From Neocallimastix lanati (nom. inval.) (lineage: Eukaryota > Neocallimastigomycota > Neocallimastigomycetes > Neocallimastigales > Neocallimastigaceae), in contig JACVTC010000191.1 of assembly GCA_016946835.1 (NCBI GenBank), positions 132,501 through 196,500 of the forward strand: a stretch of 64,000 nucleotides of DNA, given 5' to 3'. The notes below the pieces were generated by a model that did not search any database, was not told the origin of the DNA, and worked only from the letters and a program-made list of their open reading frames with translations. Below are positions 50,366 through 63,903 of the stretch, in pieces. The number at the start of each line of letters is the position of its first letter. Position 1 is the stretch's first letter. Made by a program: the position numbers and the translations under genes.

Positions 50366-52235
50366 GGGGGTCGGGTGCTTTGTTGTTTTTCATAGATGAA
50401 ATAGTTTTTTTAATATCGTCAATCGTAATGGGATCGTTGATATTCCAGGTAGAGGATCTAAGACTAATATTCCTTAAAGCATGGATCCAGAAGTTACGAT
50501 TAAGGCTGTGACCTGAGGGATCAGAAGCTAGATCTTTATAATATTCAGCCCATCTCTCTAATTGTTTAGTAGGAGAGATAGTATCTTGACCAAATTTAGA
50601 TTTTATGCAAGTAGGGGAGGTAGATGAATACGATGGTTTAGCCATTTTTTTTAAACATCTCCAACCATTTTTGAAATCTTTATTCAAAAAATAATTACCA
50701 ATTTTTACTATATTAGCTTTAAATCTAGCAGAACGAAATTTGCTCTTTGTTTTCTTGATTAATTTGCAAAGTTTTTCATATTTATTAAATTGTTCAAGGT
50801 AATTATCAACATTTTCACAGTTAAAGTAAAGCTTAATATTTCGAAATGCAATATGTTTTTCATGAGACAGTTTTTTAATGTAATAAGGACAATGAAAAGC
50901 AGAGCCCTTTAAATTTGTTGGAATGTAAGCCATAATATCCTTTCTGATATTATTTGCTGTATTGATAAATTTTTCTACCATTTCATCAGCCGTGAGCGAA
51001 TTGTAATGAGAATCGAGGTCATTTGCTAAGATTGAAAAATAATTATGTGATAAAATATCTGAATTTTTTGTTTTACAAATATGTGTAGACCATTTAGAAA
51101 CTTTAGCAGGCCTTATAAAGCCATCGGAGAGAACTTTGTTGCAAGAAAGCATAATAGGTTTATGATCAGAAATACCATAAAATGAAGTGCAAACCGAGGT
51201 TTTATTAAAATGAGCTGCCAAAGCCTCATTATAGATGACATGGTCAATGCAAGATGATCTAGTACCTTTGGCATAAGTAAATTTATTACCATATAAGGGA
51301 GCAATATACCAATTAGGAAAATTATTTGAAATATATGTTTTGATCTTCTTTAATGACATGTTAAAATTACCAACTAGGACAGCAGGAACGTTTTTTCTAT
51401 TGTGAAAACGTAACCTTTGAGAAAGTTCATCAAAAGCAGCTAGTCTTTCTTCCTTCCATTTGCTTTGAGGGAAGTAGGTATTACCAATAGTACATTTTTG
51501 ATTCCAGAAAGAAGTAATATTTACTGAAATGATATATTTGTATAAAAACGGTTCTTGGAAGAAAGAGCACGAAGAATGAACACCAATAAAAAGTCCTCTC
51601 ATACCAGGGATTTTAGGATTAGCTCTAAGGAAAACTGAGTTGTAATATGGAATTAATGGTGATGAAACATCTTTTGGAAGATATTTACTTTTTCCAGTTT
51701 CTTGTAAACAGATACATATAGGTATGAAAATAGAGTTGAGATATAAAATTCTATCACGTTTTTTATTCCAACCATTAATATTCCAACTAACACAGAGATT
51801 AAAGAAAGAAGAATTTGAATTTAGATGGCTAGAGAAAAAATCTTTCGCCATAGGATTAAGTTCAACATCAATGTTATTAGATTTACTTGACTTGTTCATT
51901 CGTTTAAGTTTATTACACAAGGTCCAGGTAATTTTAGCTGTTTCAGGAATTTTATCTCTTAAGAAATCTAAAACATCGAAAAATTTGAGATCATTTTTGT
52001 GTTTATTAACCCTAATAATGAAGTATGAGCCGTACCTTGGAGAAAAAAGTTTTTTAGCATATGGAATAATTTCATTGTAGTTAGGGATCTTACTAATAAC
52101 TTGAGCCATTAGATTACTAGGGGACCAAGAATTAAGGTTATGGATAAAGATAAGGCTATAATTGTTCATATGATTACCGAAGCAGTAGAAACCACGATGG
52201 AAGGGAGTAGTATTAATTGAGCTAGAAGCATCCAT
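50349..52235 (-). pseudogene. LINE AP-type endonuclease (upstream half, 628 aa before frameshift)
   Basis: ATG at 52235. Residues 1-140 are an N-terminal region of unknown kind; two beta-like runs (SLIFIHNL at 27-34 and SYFIIRV at 70-76) recall an RRM but this is weak. Residues 146-365 are an exonuclease-endonuclease-phosphatase domain with WNING (151-155), QET (178-180), GNFN (289-292), CIDHV (329-333) and SDHKP (356-360); these are the Asn, Glu, Asp and His catalytic positions. GNFN replaces the common GDFN. Residues 366-620 are the linker to the RT. The frame ends at 50349 because of one extra G in a run of five (50366-50370), after which the RT frame continues. Nicking of target DNA is the expected role. 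Confidence 0.9.
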
Positions 52236-52260
52236 GTTTAGAGTTTGATGATAACAAAAC

Positions 52261-52550
52261 TGACTTAATTCCTATTTATTGTGAATTGATTAAAAGGATT
52301 GTATACCAAAGAATTATATATAAAATATTAACATTTAAGTTTACTGAATATAAAAGTTAATTGTTTCACATGAATTGAATTTCCTAAGATATATTAAAAA
52401 ACAATGTTAGTGGATAAATTATTATTTATTCAAAAAAATATAATGTAAAATAATATATTTATTTAAAGTGAAAAATATTTTAAAATGATATGAAAATTAA
52501 AAACCTAAAGTAAAAATTTATATAGAGATATCAAGTAAAATATATAAAGA

Positions 52551-52592
<42 letters not shown>

Positions 52593-52831
52593 AGAAAAAT
52601 TTTAGAAATATAAGAGAAAAAAATAAAAAACAATATTGTTAGTAGTATAATGTAAAAAATTCTTTTGATTGAAAAATTGATTTAAAAAAACTACAGTTAT
52701 GATTTATATAAAAAAATAAAGATTGCATTAAAAATTGAAAAGTAATTTAGATTTTATTATTATACTAATTGCTGATCCCCTCAGAAACCATACAGCTATT
52801 ATTTTACTTTATCATCATCAATAATAATAAC

Positions 52832-52878
<47 letters not shown>

Positions 52879-52927
52879 TAATAAATACAAGAACATAAAA
52901 AAACAAAAACATTTATAAATATAATAA

Positions 52928-52967
<40 letters not shown>

Positions 52968-53171
52968 TATATTAAAATTTTAGCATATAATTTAAACTAT
53001 TATTTTCTTTATTATTAGTATTTATCTTTTGTTTTATTTCATTATAAAATTATAATAGTAGTAACATTATATGTAATGATTAATTATTAATTATTTAAGT
53101 ATTTTTATTATTTTTAATACTTAAAAAAATTTTTGGTATTTCATTATTATTATTTTATTAATTTATTTACT

Positions 53172-53204
<33 letters not shown>

Positions 53205-53300
53205 GTATCAAGAATATTAAGATGATTAGCGTATTAATTAAATTAATTAATAAATAAATAAACATAATATTGATAAATGTGTATACACATATATTATTTT
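52261..53300. other. AT-rich spacer with microsatellites
   Basis: No gene recognised. Contains (AT)n at about 52559-52588, (AAT)n at about 52820-52875 with two ACA changes, (GA)n at 52946-52966 and a T run at 53178-53203. This lies between the LINE 5' end and the 3' end of receptor copy C. Confidence 0.6.
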
Positions 53301-54028
53301 TTAATATAATGATTGTTTATTGTTTTTTAAAAATATTGGATATATAGAATTATACATCATTTCTACCACTTCGTTTTTAGCAGAATCATAAACACCAATG
53401 GTTGGATTAAAACATATTTCATTATATATTTGTCTTTCTGAAGTTCCTGAAATATTAACCACGTCAGGACTATTATAATCAATAAACCTACATTATTATT
53501 AATACATAAATAATCATTATAATTAATTAATTAATTAATTAATTAATAAATAAATAAATAAATAAATAAATAAATATATTAATTCTATTATTTACATGTA
53601 ATAAAATGACGTAAAATAGGGTAAAATTTCATCAGGGATCGGCATATTAGGATCATAGGAATAATTATCCATAGAACCATCAGAATTATTATTGTTACCT
53701 TGTAACTGTTGAAAATAATAATTTTCAAAATCATACTGAGTGACAATTCTTTCATCACGAAATTCTTTGGCTTTATTATACTCTATGTAGTATTTATTAA
53801 CCATTTTTTGTAAAATTTGATAATTTTCCCAAAATAAAACATTTTCTACAGAAAATTCTTTTATTGCAATTTCTCTTAATTCACTAACTAGTGACGGTGT
53901 ATTTAAAAGTTTATAAAAATACTGAAGTGAATTCATTGGCTAATAAATACGTTATTTCATTTTTTTTTTTTTTTTTTTTGGAAAGATATATTATAAAGTA
54001 TTAATTATCATTAATATATTAATTAATG

Positions 54029-54073
<45 letters not shown>

Positions 54074-56615
54074 TTTTAATTATGATTATGATTTTAGTTT
54101 TAATATGTCATTATCATTATCAAAATTAATATTATTAGTGTAATTTATATTTATATTATTATTAATTTTTTTTTTTTTGCTTTATGCTTACATCTTGAAA
54201 ATAGATATTTTTTGAAAGTTTATTTCTATAATAATGTATAACTGGTAGTATGATAGATGTAAAAAACATATACATTAAATTAAAAGAGAAAAACATTTTT
54301 CCACCTTTGGTTTTTTCATAAATATCAAGAAAGCCCCTACGTATATTTTCATTAATATCAAAATATGTTGATTTAATTGTTGCATTCTTTTGAAGAATAA
54401 TATTGATAATATTGAATGCTAGAGTCATTATCGAAACACTGAGACATTCAAACTATTAAATTTTTTTATTTTTATTTTTATTTTAATTTTTTTTTTTTTA
54501 ATTTTTTTTTTTTTTTTTTTTTAAAAAAAATTGTAATAATTAAATAGTGAAAATAAATTATATTGTATTTTGTAATAAAATAAATATTAGTATTAACACA
54601 ATTTTTTTTTTCTGTTAAATGGATATATAATTTATTAAGTATTTTAATTACTATAAAATTTTAAAATATATATATTATATTATATTTTACTAACCTTAAC
54701 ACCATATTTATTAACATCTTTAACATTAATAAGTAATATAGCAAATATAAAGTTGAAAGTCATAAAGAAAAAACCAAATATAATAACAACTATATAAACT
54801 TTTTCACCTTTATTATTTTTAAAAGAAATCATAGTATCTTCTAATTTCCAAATACTTTTATTTTATATAAATATATACATTTAATTTTAAATAATACAAA
54901 CAAAAAAAAAAAATAAAAATAAAAATAAAAATAAAAAAAAAAATAAAAATAAAAAAAAAAAATAAAAAAAAAAATAAAAAAAAAAAAAAAAAAAAATAAA
55001 AAAAAAAAAAATAAAAATAAAAATAAAATAAAAATAAAAATAAATTAATAAATTATTATCATTAAATAATAAAATAAGAATAAGAAAAGAAATAATATAT
55101 ATATATTAATTTATAACTTACGGGCAATCTTTTCTAACTTCGCTATCTATTAAATAAATTAAAAATGTAACAGCAATAGCAATTAACTTTTATATATATA
55201 TATATATATTTTAATAAATTTTCATTACTTCGTTTTTTTTTTTTTTTTTTTTAATTTATTTTCTCTATCACATTTTTATTCTAATTTATTTTTATTTTTT
55301 ATTTTTTAAAATTTATGAGTTGATATAGTTACCGAAGGAATAATAATGAATAAAGCAGTAACAATTTTAATTTTTTTGGAAAGTAAATGTAAATAATTAT
55401 TTGGTTCATGTATAATATTTTCCTTTCTAGGATTATTATATTTTTTCTTTGAAATTGAAGTAACTTTGTATATAAATTTATTTTTATAAAATGAATATAA
55501 TTTACAAAATTACATTTAAATATTCAAATACATTATATATATTTAAATACATATATATATACCTTTGAAAATGTTATAATGATAAAATAAAATAACTCGA
55601 AGACTTCTCGTTAAAAAGCTAATTAAAAAGAATATAATAATTTATTTTTATAGTTATTTATTTAGAAATAAATATATATATATATATATTTATTAAATAA
55701 TACTTATTTACATTAAATTAATAATAGTATTTAAAATATTAGCAGAAATAACAGTTACTATTATACATGTATAAAATATAAAAAAAAATTAATATATATT
55801 TAAAATATATATCTATTATGATAATATTTATTTTATAATATATTCTATAAAAATAATTACAAAAGCAAGGAACTTCAGTTAGTTGAGGTAACTATTAAAA
55901 ATTAATTATAGAATTGAATTAAAAAAAAACAAAGTTTAAATTATTATTATTATATTATTATTTTATATATATATTTTTTTATTTTATTCAATTTTATTTT
56001 TATTTTTATTTTTATATTTATTTTTTTATTTTTTTATTTTTTTATTTTTTTATTTTTTTATCTTTTAAATTATTAATACTTACAAAAATAATGAATAAAT
56101 CTATTGATATGAATATACCTTCAGTAAATGTTAAACCGAAATTTCGTTGATGTATTATATAGGAATTTCTTAATTTATAAAATCTTAATTTAAATAGTGT
56201 TATAATACATTTTTTAGACAAGACGACATACATATATATTATTTCAAATTTTAATAATAATAACAAAAAAATATATATTTTTTTTTTTATATAAAAAAAA
56301 ATAAAAACTCACATTATCAAGAATGTAACTGTTATAATAGATATGAAAAAGAAAAGAAATAAGTATATACTCCTTTCTACTATAAAAGTATCAGTAAGAA
56401 ATCCAGTTCGAGCATATTCATCAAGTTCCTCTTTACTAACAATAGTACTATTGAAAAACAGACAAAGATTCTATAAAAGGAATATTCATAATTTAATAAT
56501 ATTATTATATTATTAATAATTTATATGAATCTTTTATTTTTATATTTTTTAATTAAAATAATATTATAAGGTAATATTTCCCTTAATTACATACATTAAA
56601 TAAATTTTTAACCAT
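53301..56615 (-). CDS. 7TM receptor with C-terminal RGS domain, copy C (complete, 519 aa)
   Basis: Twelve exons: 56595-56615 (ATG 56615), 56313-56470, 56084-56183, 55861-55891, 55712-55757, 55563-55618, 55333-55463, 55122-55186, 54695-54854, 54192-54452, 53596-53939, 53301-53487 (TAA). They total 1560 nt and all junctions are GT-AG and in phase. The lengths 100, 31, 46, 56, 160 and 261 are the same as in copy B. C102 (31-nt exon, PCF) and C202 (KDCP) are the expected disulfide pair. Seven hydrophobic segments are followed by the RGS domain from about residue 344 (EFSVENVLFWENYQ, NISGTSERQIYNE, SAKNEVVEMMYNSIYP). The seven-codon first exon is unique to this copy and is the least certain part; the second exon has no ATG before its conserved start. 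Ligand and G-protein partner are unknown. Confidence 0.9.
54902..55045. repeat. (A)nT intronic repeat
   Basis: About 140 bp of A runs broken by single T residues, lying inside the intron of receptor copy C between exons 54695-54854 and 55122-55186. It is unusually long for an intron insert in this gene but does not disturb either splice site. Confidence 0.9.
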
Positions 56616-57025
56616 CTTTGCTTATTTTGTGAATAATGTTATTGGTATATTAGCATTGATATAAATTTTATTATTCTATTTTCATAATTTTTTTTATTTC
56701 ATTATTAATTTTTTTTTTAGAAATCTTTTTGTTTATATATAACATATAATAGTTATTAAATTTTAATTTACAAAAGACATTTCATTTAATATTAATATTA
56801 TTAATATCAATATATGTATATTTTAATTATCTGATAAATATTGATATTATTAATAATATTAAATTTAAAAGAAAATTACTGATTATTAATTATTATTTTA
56901 ATTATAATAAAGTAGAATTAAAAAAAAATAATTTAGGAATATTATAGACATTTATTATTATGTTCTATAATTATTTTTTTGAAATCTCTTTATTTTTTTT
57001 TTTTTTTTTTTGTTAAAAAAAGATG

Positions 57026-57071
<46 letters not shown>

Positions 57072-60000
57072 AATATAAAGATATATCTTTATTTAAATAT
57101 TATTTGTTTTGATTTTCATTTTTTTTTTTATTTTTTATTTATGGGTTATACTTGACTTTTTTATTATTATTATTATTATTATTAATTTAATAACTTTAAT
57201 TATTAATATTTTAATTTTTTTTTTTTTAATATTTTAATTTTTTTTTTTTTTATCTTTTTCTTTAAACTTTATTATTAAATAGAATTTAATTATAATTTAA
57301 TTATGGTATAAACTTTAAATTTTTTTTTTTGTTTTTCTTTTTTTAATATTTATATAATTATGGCAAAAATTGTTTTATATATTTATATATTTTTATTTTA
57401 TTTATTTTTTATTATTATTTATTATTTATTATTTATTATTATTTATTATTATTTATTATTTATTATTTATTATTTATTATTATTTATTATTTATTATTAT
57501 TTAATATTTAATATTTATTATTTATTTTATCCCTTATTTATTTATTTATTTATTATTTATTATTATTTATTTATTATTATTGAGTTATTTATTTGTATTT
57601 TTATGTTATTTTGAAAATCTTTTTTTTTTTTTTTTTATTATTTCTCATCTGATTTACAAACACAACACTGCACAAACATATTAAATGTATAAAAATATTG
57701 CTAGGCTAACATATTCTATAAATTAAATTTTTTAAGTTTATATGTAATAAACATAGATATATATAAAAAAGACTGATTATATATATTATCTATAACTTAA
57801 TATATGTATAATTTAATATGAAATAATAATCAATATAATATAAGTAATAACCAATAAATTCGCTGCTTATTATTTTTTATATAAAATATACTATTTATTA
57901 TATTTATTATTTATTATATATAATATATATTATTAATTATTAATTATTAATTGTTAATTTATTTATTTATTATTTATTTTATTTATTATTAAAATAGTAA
58001 TCATAAATAAATTAGCAACAATAATTAATAAATTTTAATATATTCAAAAATAGGCATTATATAATAATATATTTCAAAAAAAAAAAAATAAAAAAAAAAA
58101 AAAATTTTTTTTTTAATTAGTTATTTTAATCAAATTTGGGTCTTTTTGTTTTAAACATAATACATAAAAATGAAAAAGTCGTTTAATAAATAGATAAATA
58201 AATTATTTTTTTTCATATAAAGTATTTTAAAATTATGCTTTTTAATAATAATAATATTAATTTTTTTCTTTATTTTTTAATTTTTATTCTATATTTAATT
58301 ATTTTAACAATAAATATATATTATCATAATATACATAATTCATATAATTTATTATAATAAAGTAAAAAAAAATTATAAATACTTATAATAGAAATAGAGA
58401 ATAGAAAAAATCAGATTATATAATTACTAAAAAAAAAGTGGAGTTTTATTTATTTGTATATATATATATATTACAGTATATTTATATATATTATTTTAAT
58501 ATTAGAATTCTTTATTGTAATATATTTTGTATGTATATTGATATAATTAGAGATTATAAAATTAATATATTAAATTTAAAAAATTATAAATAAAGTTTAT
58601 TTCGTATAAACAATTAAATTTTTAATAATTAAAAAATTTTTAAGATTATTCTTTTTTTTTTTTTTTGGAAAGAAACAAAAATTAAATTTATTATTATTTG
58701 ATATAAAAATAAATTTTTTATTTAAATTAAAAAAAAAAAAAAATAAACATTCCTAATAGTAATTAATAATAATAATTATAAAGTAAAATGGTTCAAAACT
58801 TTTGAAGAAATAAAAATATGTATCATTATTATAATAATATAATATATATATTATATTATTATTTATTACTGTTTTTATATTATATTTGATAATACCATGG
58901 TTTTTTTTTCTTTTTCATGGAATTTCATACTAAATTTTAAAATGATAAATAATATTTATAATATAATTTAAAAGATGATCAAAATTTATTTTTCTAACCA
59001 TGAATTGTTAATTATATGGATTAAGAATTTTTAAGTAACTAATTAATCTTATTGAATAATTTAATTTTTGTAATTGTTTTTTAATATTAAGTTTTATATA
59101 ATTATAGTTTAATACTATATATATTTAATTCAAACAAAGTGGAAATTGAATATTAAAATAAAATAGAAAAAATGTATTTAAAATTAAATAATAAAATAAA
59201 CCCTTATTTACATATTTACATATCTATTTAAATATATATATATTATTATTATTATTTTTTTTTTTTTAAAAAAAGATAATTTCAATACATGAAAAAAAAA
59301 AAAGAAAAGAAAAAAAAAAGAAAAAAGAAAAAAAAAAAACTTTTTTTTTGTTTATCTTTTTAAAAAAATTTTAATTTATTATAATTATGGTAAAGATAAA
59401 AATCCACCAATAATTTTAATTTTTTTTTATTTATTGTTATTTTTTTCATTTCCTTAAAAAGAAATATAAAAATAAATTAAATTAAAATATTTTAAGAATT
59501 AAAGTTTAATCTTTAATTTAATAAATTAAAAATATATTAATTTAATTAATCCTTTAATTTATATTTTCAATATTATCCAAAATGTAAAGTATTTTTAATA
59601 TTTTAATAAAAATAAAATTCAAAAAAATAATTATTTTATTATCTTTAAATTCTAAATTTGATAAATTAAAAAATTTTTTTTTATTTAACTTTTTTTTTTT
59701 TTTTTTTCCTTTTTTTCTTTTCCTTTTTTTCTTTTTCTTTTGTAGTATTTTTTTATTTTTACATTGTTTTTATTTTTTTCTTTTTTTTTAATCCTTTACT
59801 TTAAATAAATATAAAAATTATTATTATTTTTTAATATGAAATATAGAAATATAGAAATATAGAAATTAAAAATAAAAGTATTATATTATAGAAAATTAAA
59901 TAAATGATTAATAGAAACAGATAAAATTTTTTTATATTTAAATAACAATTTTTAAAAAAAATATATATTTTTTTTTTGTATTATTTTTAGTCAAAAGATA

Positions 60001-61726
60001 TATTATTTTTATTTTTATTTATTTATAAATTTTTGTTTGTTTGCTTTTTTGTATATTAAAATTAATTAATAATATATGATTAAAATTTTTATTATTATTA
60101 CTTTGGCAATATAAAATATTCGATGCATATTTTAATATATACAAAAAAAAAAAACACTCTATATAAATAAATAAAAAAAGAATATTTTTTTATTAAAGGT
60201 AGACATTTTTTAACTTTTATTTTTTTTTTTTTAAATTTAAATCCACAATTAAATTCTATTGTTTTCTATTTTTTAATTTTAAACCCACAATTAATTCTAT
60301 TGTTTTCTAAAAGATTATATACAAATTATTGAAACAAATATTAATAGTTGTTGTTGTGATGTCTAACAATTGAAATAAAAAAAAAATTTAAATCTACTTT
60401 TTCTAAATTTTTTATTTTATTTTATTCTTTTATTATTTTATTATTTTATATTATTTTATTATTTTATTATTTTATTATTATATTATAGATTTATTATATT
60501 ATTTTATTATATTATTATATTATTATATTATTATATTATTTTATTACTTATTAAACTGTTTTTTTTTTTTTTTTTTTTGCAATATCATATTTATTTCTTT
60601 TTTTTTTTTTTTTAATTAATTAAAAATGAAAATTATTTTTTAAGTAATGTTTCCTTTTTATTTTTAATATATTATAAATAAATATCATATGAATAAAAAA
60701 GATGAAAATATCTTTAATTTTTTTTTTTTTATCTTTGATATATTAAACATATAGAAAAGATAAAAAATTTAATAAAAATATAAATAAATAAATTATTAAT
60801 AAATAAATAAATTATTAATAAATAAATAAATTATAAAATAACGTTAATGTCCTATTTAATTTTTATAGTAAGAAATAAAATATTTTAATTGAATTTTTAA
60901 TTAAAATTAAAAAAAAAAAAAGTCATCTTTTTATCATATGAGATTATTTTTTATTATAAATTTACATTATTGCCATTTATGAGATAATATGCTTGTGTAA
61001 CAGTATCCAAATAAAGAAATATCTATATAAAATATAAATAAATAAAAAATTTCAAAAAACGGTAAATATTATTTTTTTTTTAAAAAAAAAAAAAAAATAT
61101 TATTTAGTCAACATTTTCAATATTAATAAAAAAAAAAAAAAGCCTTATCTTAATAGTATACAAAAAAAAAAAGAAAAAAAGAAAAAAAAAAAGGCTTGGA
61201 ATATTTATAAATATATTAAATGATTATTATTACATTTTTTATTTTTTATTTGTTTTTTCTTATAATGTATTTATTATTAAACATAATTTAATATTATATA
61301 GAATTAGAATTTATTATATTGTTAATTATTTTCTTTATTAATATTTTTTTTCTTAAAAAATATAATAAAAATAAAAATATAAAATAAAAATAAAAATATA
61401 AAATAAAAATAAAAATATAAAATAAAAATAAAAATATAAAATAAAAATAAAAATATAAAATAAAAATAAAAATATAAAATAAAAATAAAAATATAAAATA
61501 AAAATAAAAATATAAAATAAAAATAAAAATATAAAATAAAAATAAAAATAAAAATAAAAATAAAATATAACCAAATAAAAAAAAATTTTTCTTTCTGATA
61601 CATTTGTATTATCTTTATATATACAATAATGTACAATACTCATAATAGACATAAATGGAAATACATGAGTAATATTTTAATAAATGAAAAGTAAAATTTT
61701 AAATTTTTATTTCTTTCTTTCTTTCT

Positions 61727-61757
<31 letters not shown>

Positions 61758-63190
61758 GTATAGTGATAAGAAAAATATATACATTAAAAGTTATTACATC
61801 TTTAAGGTTGAATGTCTATTATTATGATTACTTTTCTTTTTTCTTTTTTTTTTTTTTAATCATTGATTATTATTAAAATAACAATAAAAAAAAATATTAA
61901 AAAATATTATTTAATTATAAAATTAATGCAACTTCAAGGGTGAAGAATGAGAATAAAAATTATTTTTATCAATAATTTTTTTATTATTAAACAAATAAAA
62001 ACAAAACAAAACAAAATAAATAAAAAAAAATTAATATCAGTATAATTATACTAAGGGTAGTATTCATTAAAATTATTCTTTAGAATTAGAAGAGTTAATT
62101 TCATGAAATTTATGGTTGATTTGGTAACGAGATAAACAGAAAAAAAAAAAAAAAAAAAAAAAAGAAAAAAAAAATTATTACTATTATACTTTATTTATAA
62201 ATTGTATTTTTTTTTTCTTTTTTTTTTTTTTTAGTTATATTGTTTTGAAATTTGACTTTTCTATGCTATAAGCAATTTTTTTTTCTTCTTTCATTGATTC
62301 ATTTAGAAAAGAAATTAATGAAGACTATTTATTTTTAAATACAATTTTGGTTAAAATTTGTTTTATATCATTTTCTTATTTTTTTTTTTTTTTTTTTGAC
62401 TAAGAAAGAAAAGTGATGAATAATGTTTAATGAAAGTAGTAGAATTTTAATTAATAATATTTTTTTTTTTTAAAAAAAAAAATTTTTTTATGTATTGGAT
62501 TTAAGTAAAAAATATATATATTTAAAGTTATAGATATAATTAATTGTCATTTTTCATCCTAAATAAATTATAAACTTTATATATATATAATTATTATTAA
62601 TGATTCTTATTTAAAAAAAAAAAAAATAAATAAATAATAAAATAAAAAAATAAAATAAAGGATTAAAAAATTTTTTTCTTATATAAATTTATATAATTTT
62701 AAGGTTAAATGAGGCATATGAAAATTGTTATTATTAATGTTTCTTAATTCGTATTAATTAAAAAAAGAACAAAAAATAATTAATATCAGAAAATTATATA
62801 AAGGAAATTGTTCCATAAAATTCTAAATTCTTCTTTAGAATCAAGTAAAGTTAAACGAAATGAATCATGATTGATTGAATCTCATAATATTAAGGATTAA
62901 AAAAATGAATTAATTATTATTATTTAACTATTAAATAGAATTTTTCACTGGTTAATTATATTTGGTTAAATAAACAAATATTTTATTTTATTTTATTTTA
63001 TTTTATTCAATCTGTACTTTATATTCATATTTTACTATTTATTTTATTTTACTCCATACTATTTATTTTTTTTATTAATACTTTAATATTTTATAGTACT
63101 TCTCTAAAATTATATTTATCTATTTATTGATTTATTTATTTTTAATTTTTTTTTTTATTTTTTTTTTTATTTTTTTTTTTATTTTATTAT
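56616..63190. other. Gene-free AT-rich region
   Basis: No gene recognised in 6.5 kb. Holds an A run at about 57016-57069, TTATTTA repeats at 57410-57560, A/G-rich runs at 59291-59339, TTTTATTA repeats at 60410-60545, the 19-bp minisatellite at 61364-61550, (AT)n at 61730-61754 and repeated TTTTA near 62980-63004. A T run ending in GACTAAGAAAGAAAAG at about 62398 resembles a LINE 3' end. Open frames are low complexity only. Confidence 0.6.
61364..61550. repeat. 19-bp minisatellite
   Basis: About nine or ten tandem copies of AAAAATAAAAATATAAAAT, nearly perfect. Because 19 is not a multiple of three, all three minus-strand frames stay open and give Phe/Tyr/Ile/Leu repeats; these are not proteins. 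Confidence 0.95.
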
Positions 63191-63260
63191 ATTATTTTTT
63201 TTTAGACTAAGAAAAGAATACCTTTCAATGACTCTATTTAAAAATTATATTAATTAAATA
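63180..63260 (-). pseudogene. LINE 3' end (strongly truncated copy)
   Basis: A T run followed by AGACTAAGAAAAGAATACCT and TTCAATGACTCTATTTA matches the plus-strand view of the LINE 3' terminus at 47926-47965 and at 32733-32760. Only the last few tens of bases of the element appear to be present. Confidence 0.5.
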
Positions 63261-63514
63261 AATTTATTTATCAATATTTATTTATATATTTAACTTTTTT
63301 TTTTTTTTTTTAAAGCCAAACTTTTTAATTTATTTATTCATTCATTTATTAATTACATGAATATTTTTTTTTTCTAAAAAAATGAAAAACACAGAATTAA
63401 TAAAAAATAAATATTATTTATATAATTAGAACATTATAATATTTTGAATAGTAATGTGATATAAAATAAAAAAAAGTAATATTCAAAATAAGATATATAA
63501 ATAAATTCAGTTCA

Positions 63515-63840
63515 TTGACAATGAACCTCACTTCCAGATTATAAAATTTCTGTTGAATGGGGAATTCTTATTCTGGATTAGGGTTTGAATTGACTATTCT
63601 CAAAATGAAATTATGGTCTTCTTCTTCCTTCAGAGGGATTGGCCCTGCTAGACTGTCTTATTAGCATTTTCAGTGTTCAGCGTTCCTCCTTGGTTAGTTT
63701 ACGCTTATACCATCAGAATAGCAGCTCTTGTCAAGCACCAGCTCTTGGCATAATTTCTGTTAAAAAAGAGCTGCCCCCTTTAATGAACTCTAAAACCCCT
63801 CAAGAATGGGGTTTTAGAATAATCATTAGAAAATGATTTA
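63515..63840. other. Sequence island richer in G and C, unidentified
   Basis: About 325 bp with clearly higher G+C than the surroundings and a small hairpin AAAACCCC-TCAAGAAT-GGGGTTTT at 63791-63814. The plus strand has a 65-residue open frame (63639-63836) and the minus strand a mixed frame (LAGPIPLKEEEDHNFILR), but neither matches a family I know. A T run of about 31 bases follows at 63867-63897, which may be the tail of a minus-strand retroelement. It is probably a transposon fragment. Confidence 0.4.
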
Positions 63841-63866
63841 GTTATTACTAAATAAAACATCCTAAT

Positions 63867-63903
<37 letters not shown>

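Larger units (their letters stand above)
47900..52260 (-). mobile_element. Nearly intact LINE (non-LTR retrotransposon)
   Basis: Two long frames on the minus strand, 50349-52235 (endonuclease) and 48056 to about 50360 (RT plus zinc region), separated only by a single-base frameshift. They are followed by a short 3' UTR that ends AAGTGTATTCTCTTCCCTGT and a poly(A) tail (T run at 47912-47928 on the plus strand). No separate upstream ORF for a gag-like protein was found in 52236-53300. Related dead copies lie at 14160-16925, 32705-34735 and 46980-47525. Insertion would be by target-primed reverse transcription. Confidence 0.88.

Noticed and set aside
51724-52080. 118-residue plus-strand frame
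   Set aside because: Antisense to the LINE endonuclease ORF.
61322-61652. Phe/Tyr-rich frames of about 100 residues
   Set aside because: The 19-bp minisatellite is open in every minus-strand frame; the protein text is only the repeat.
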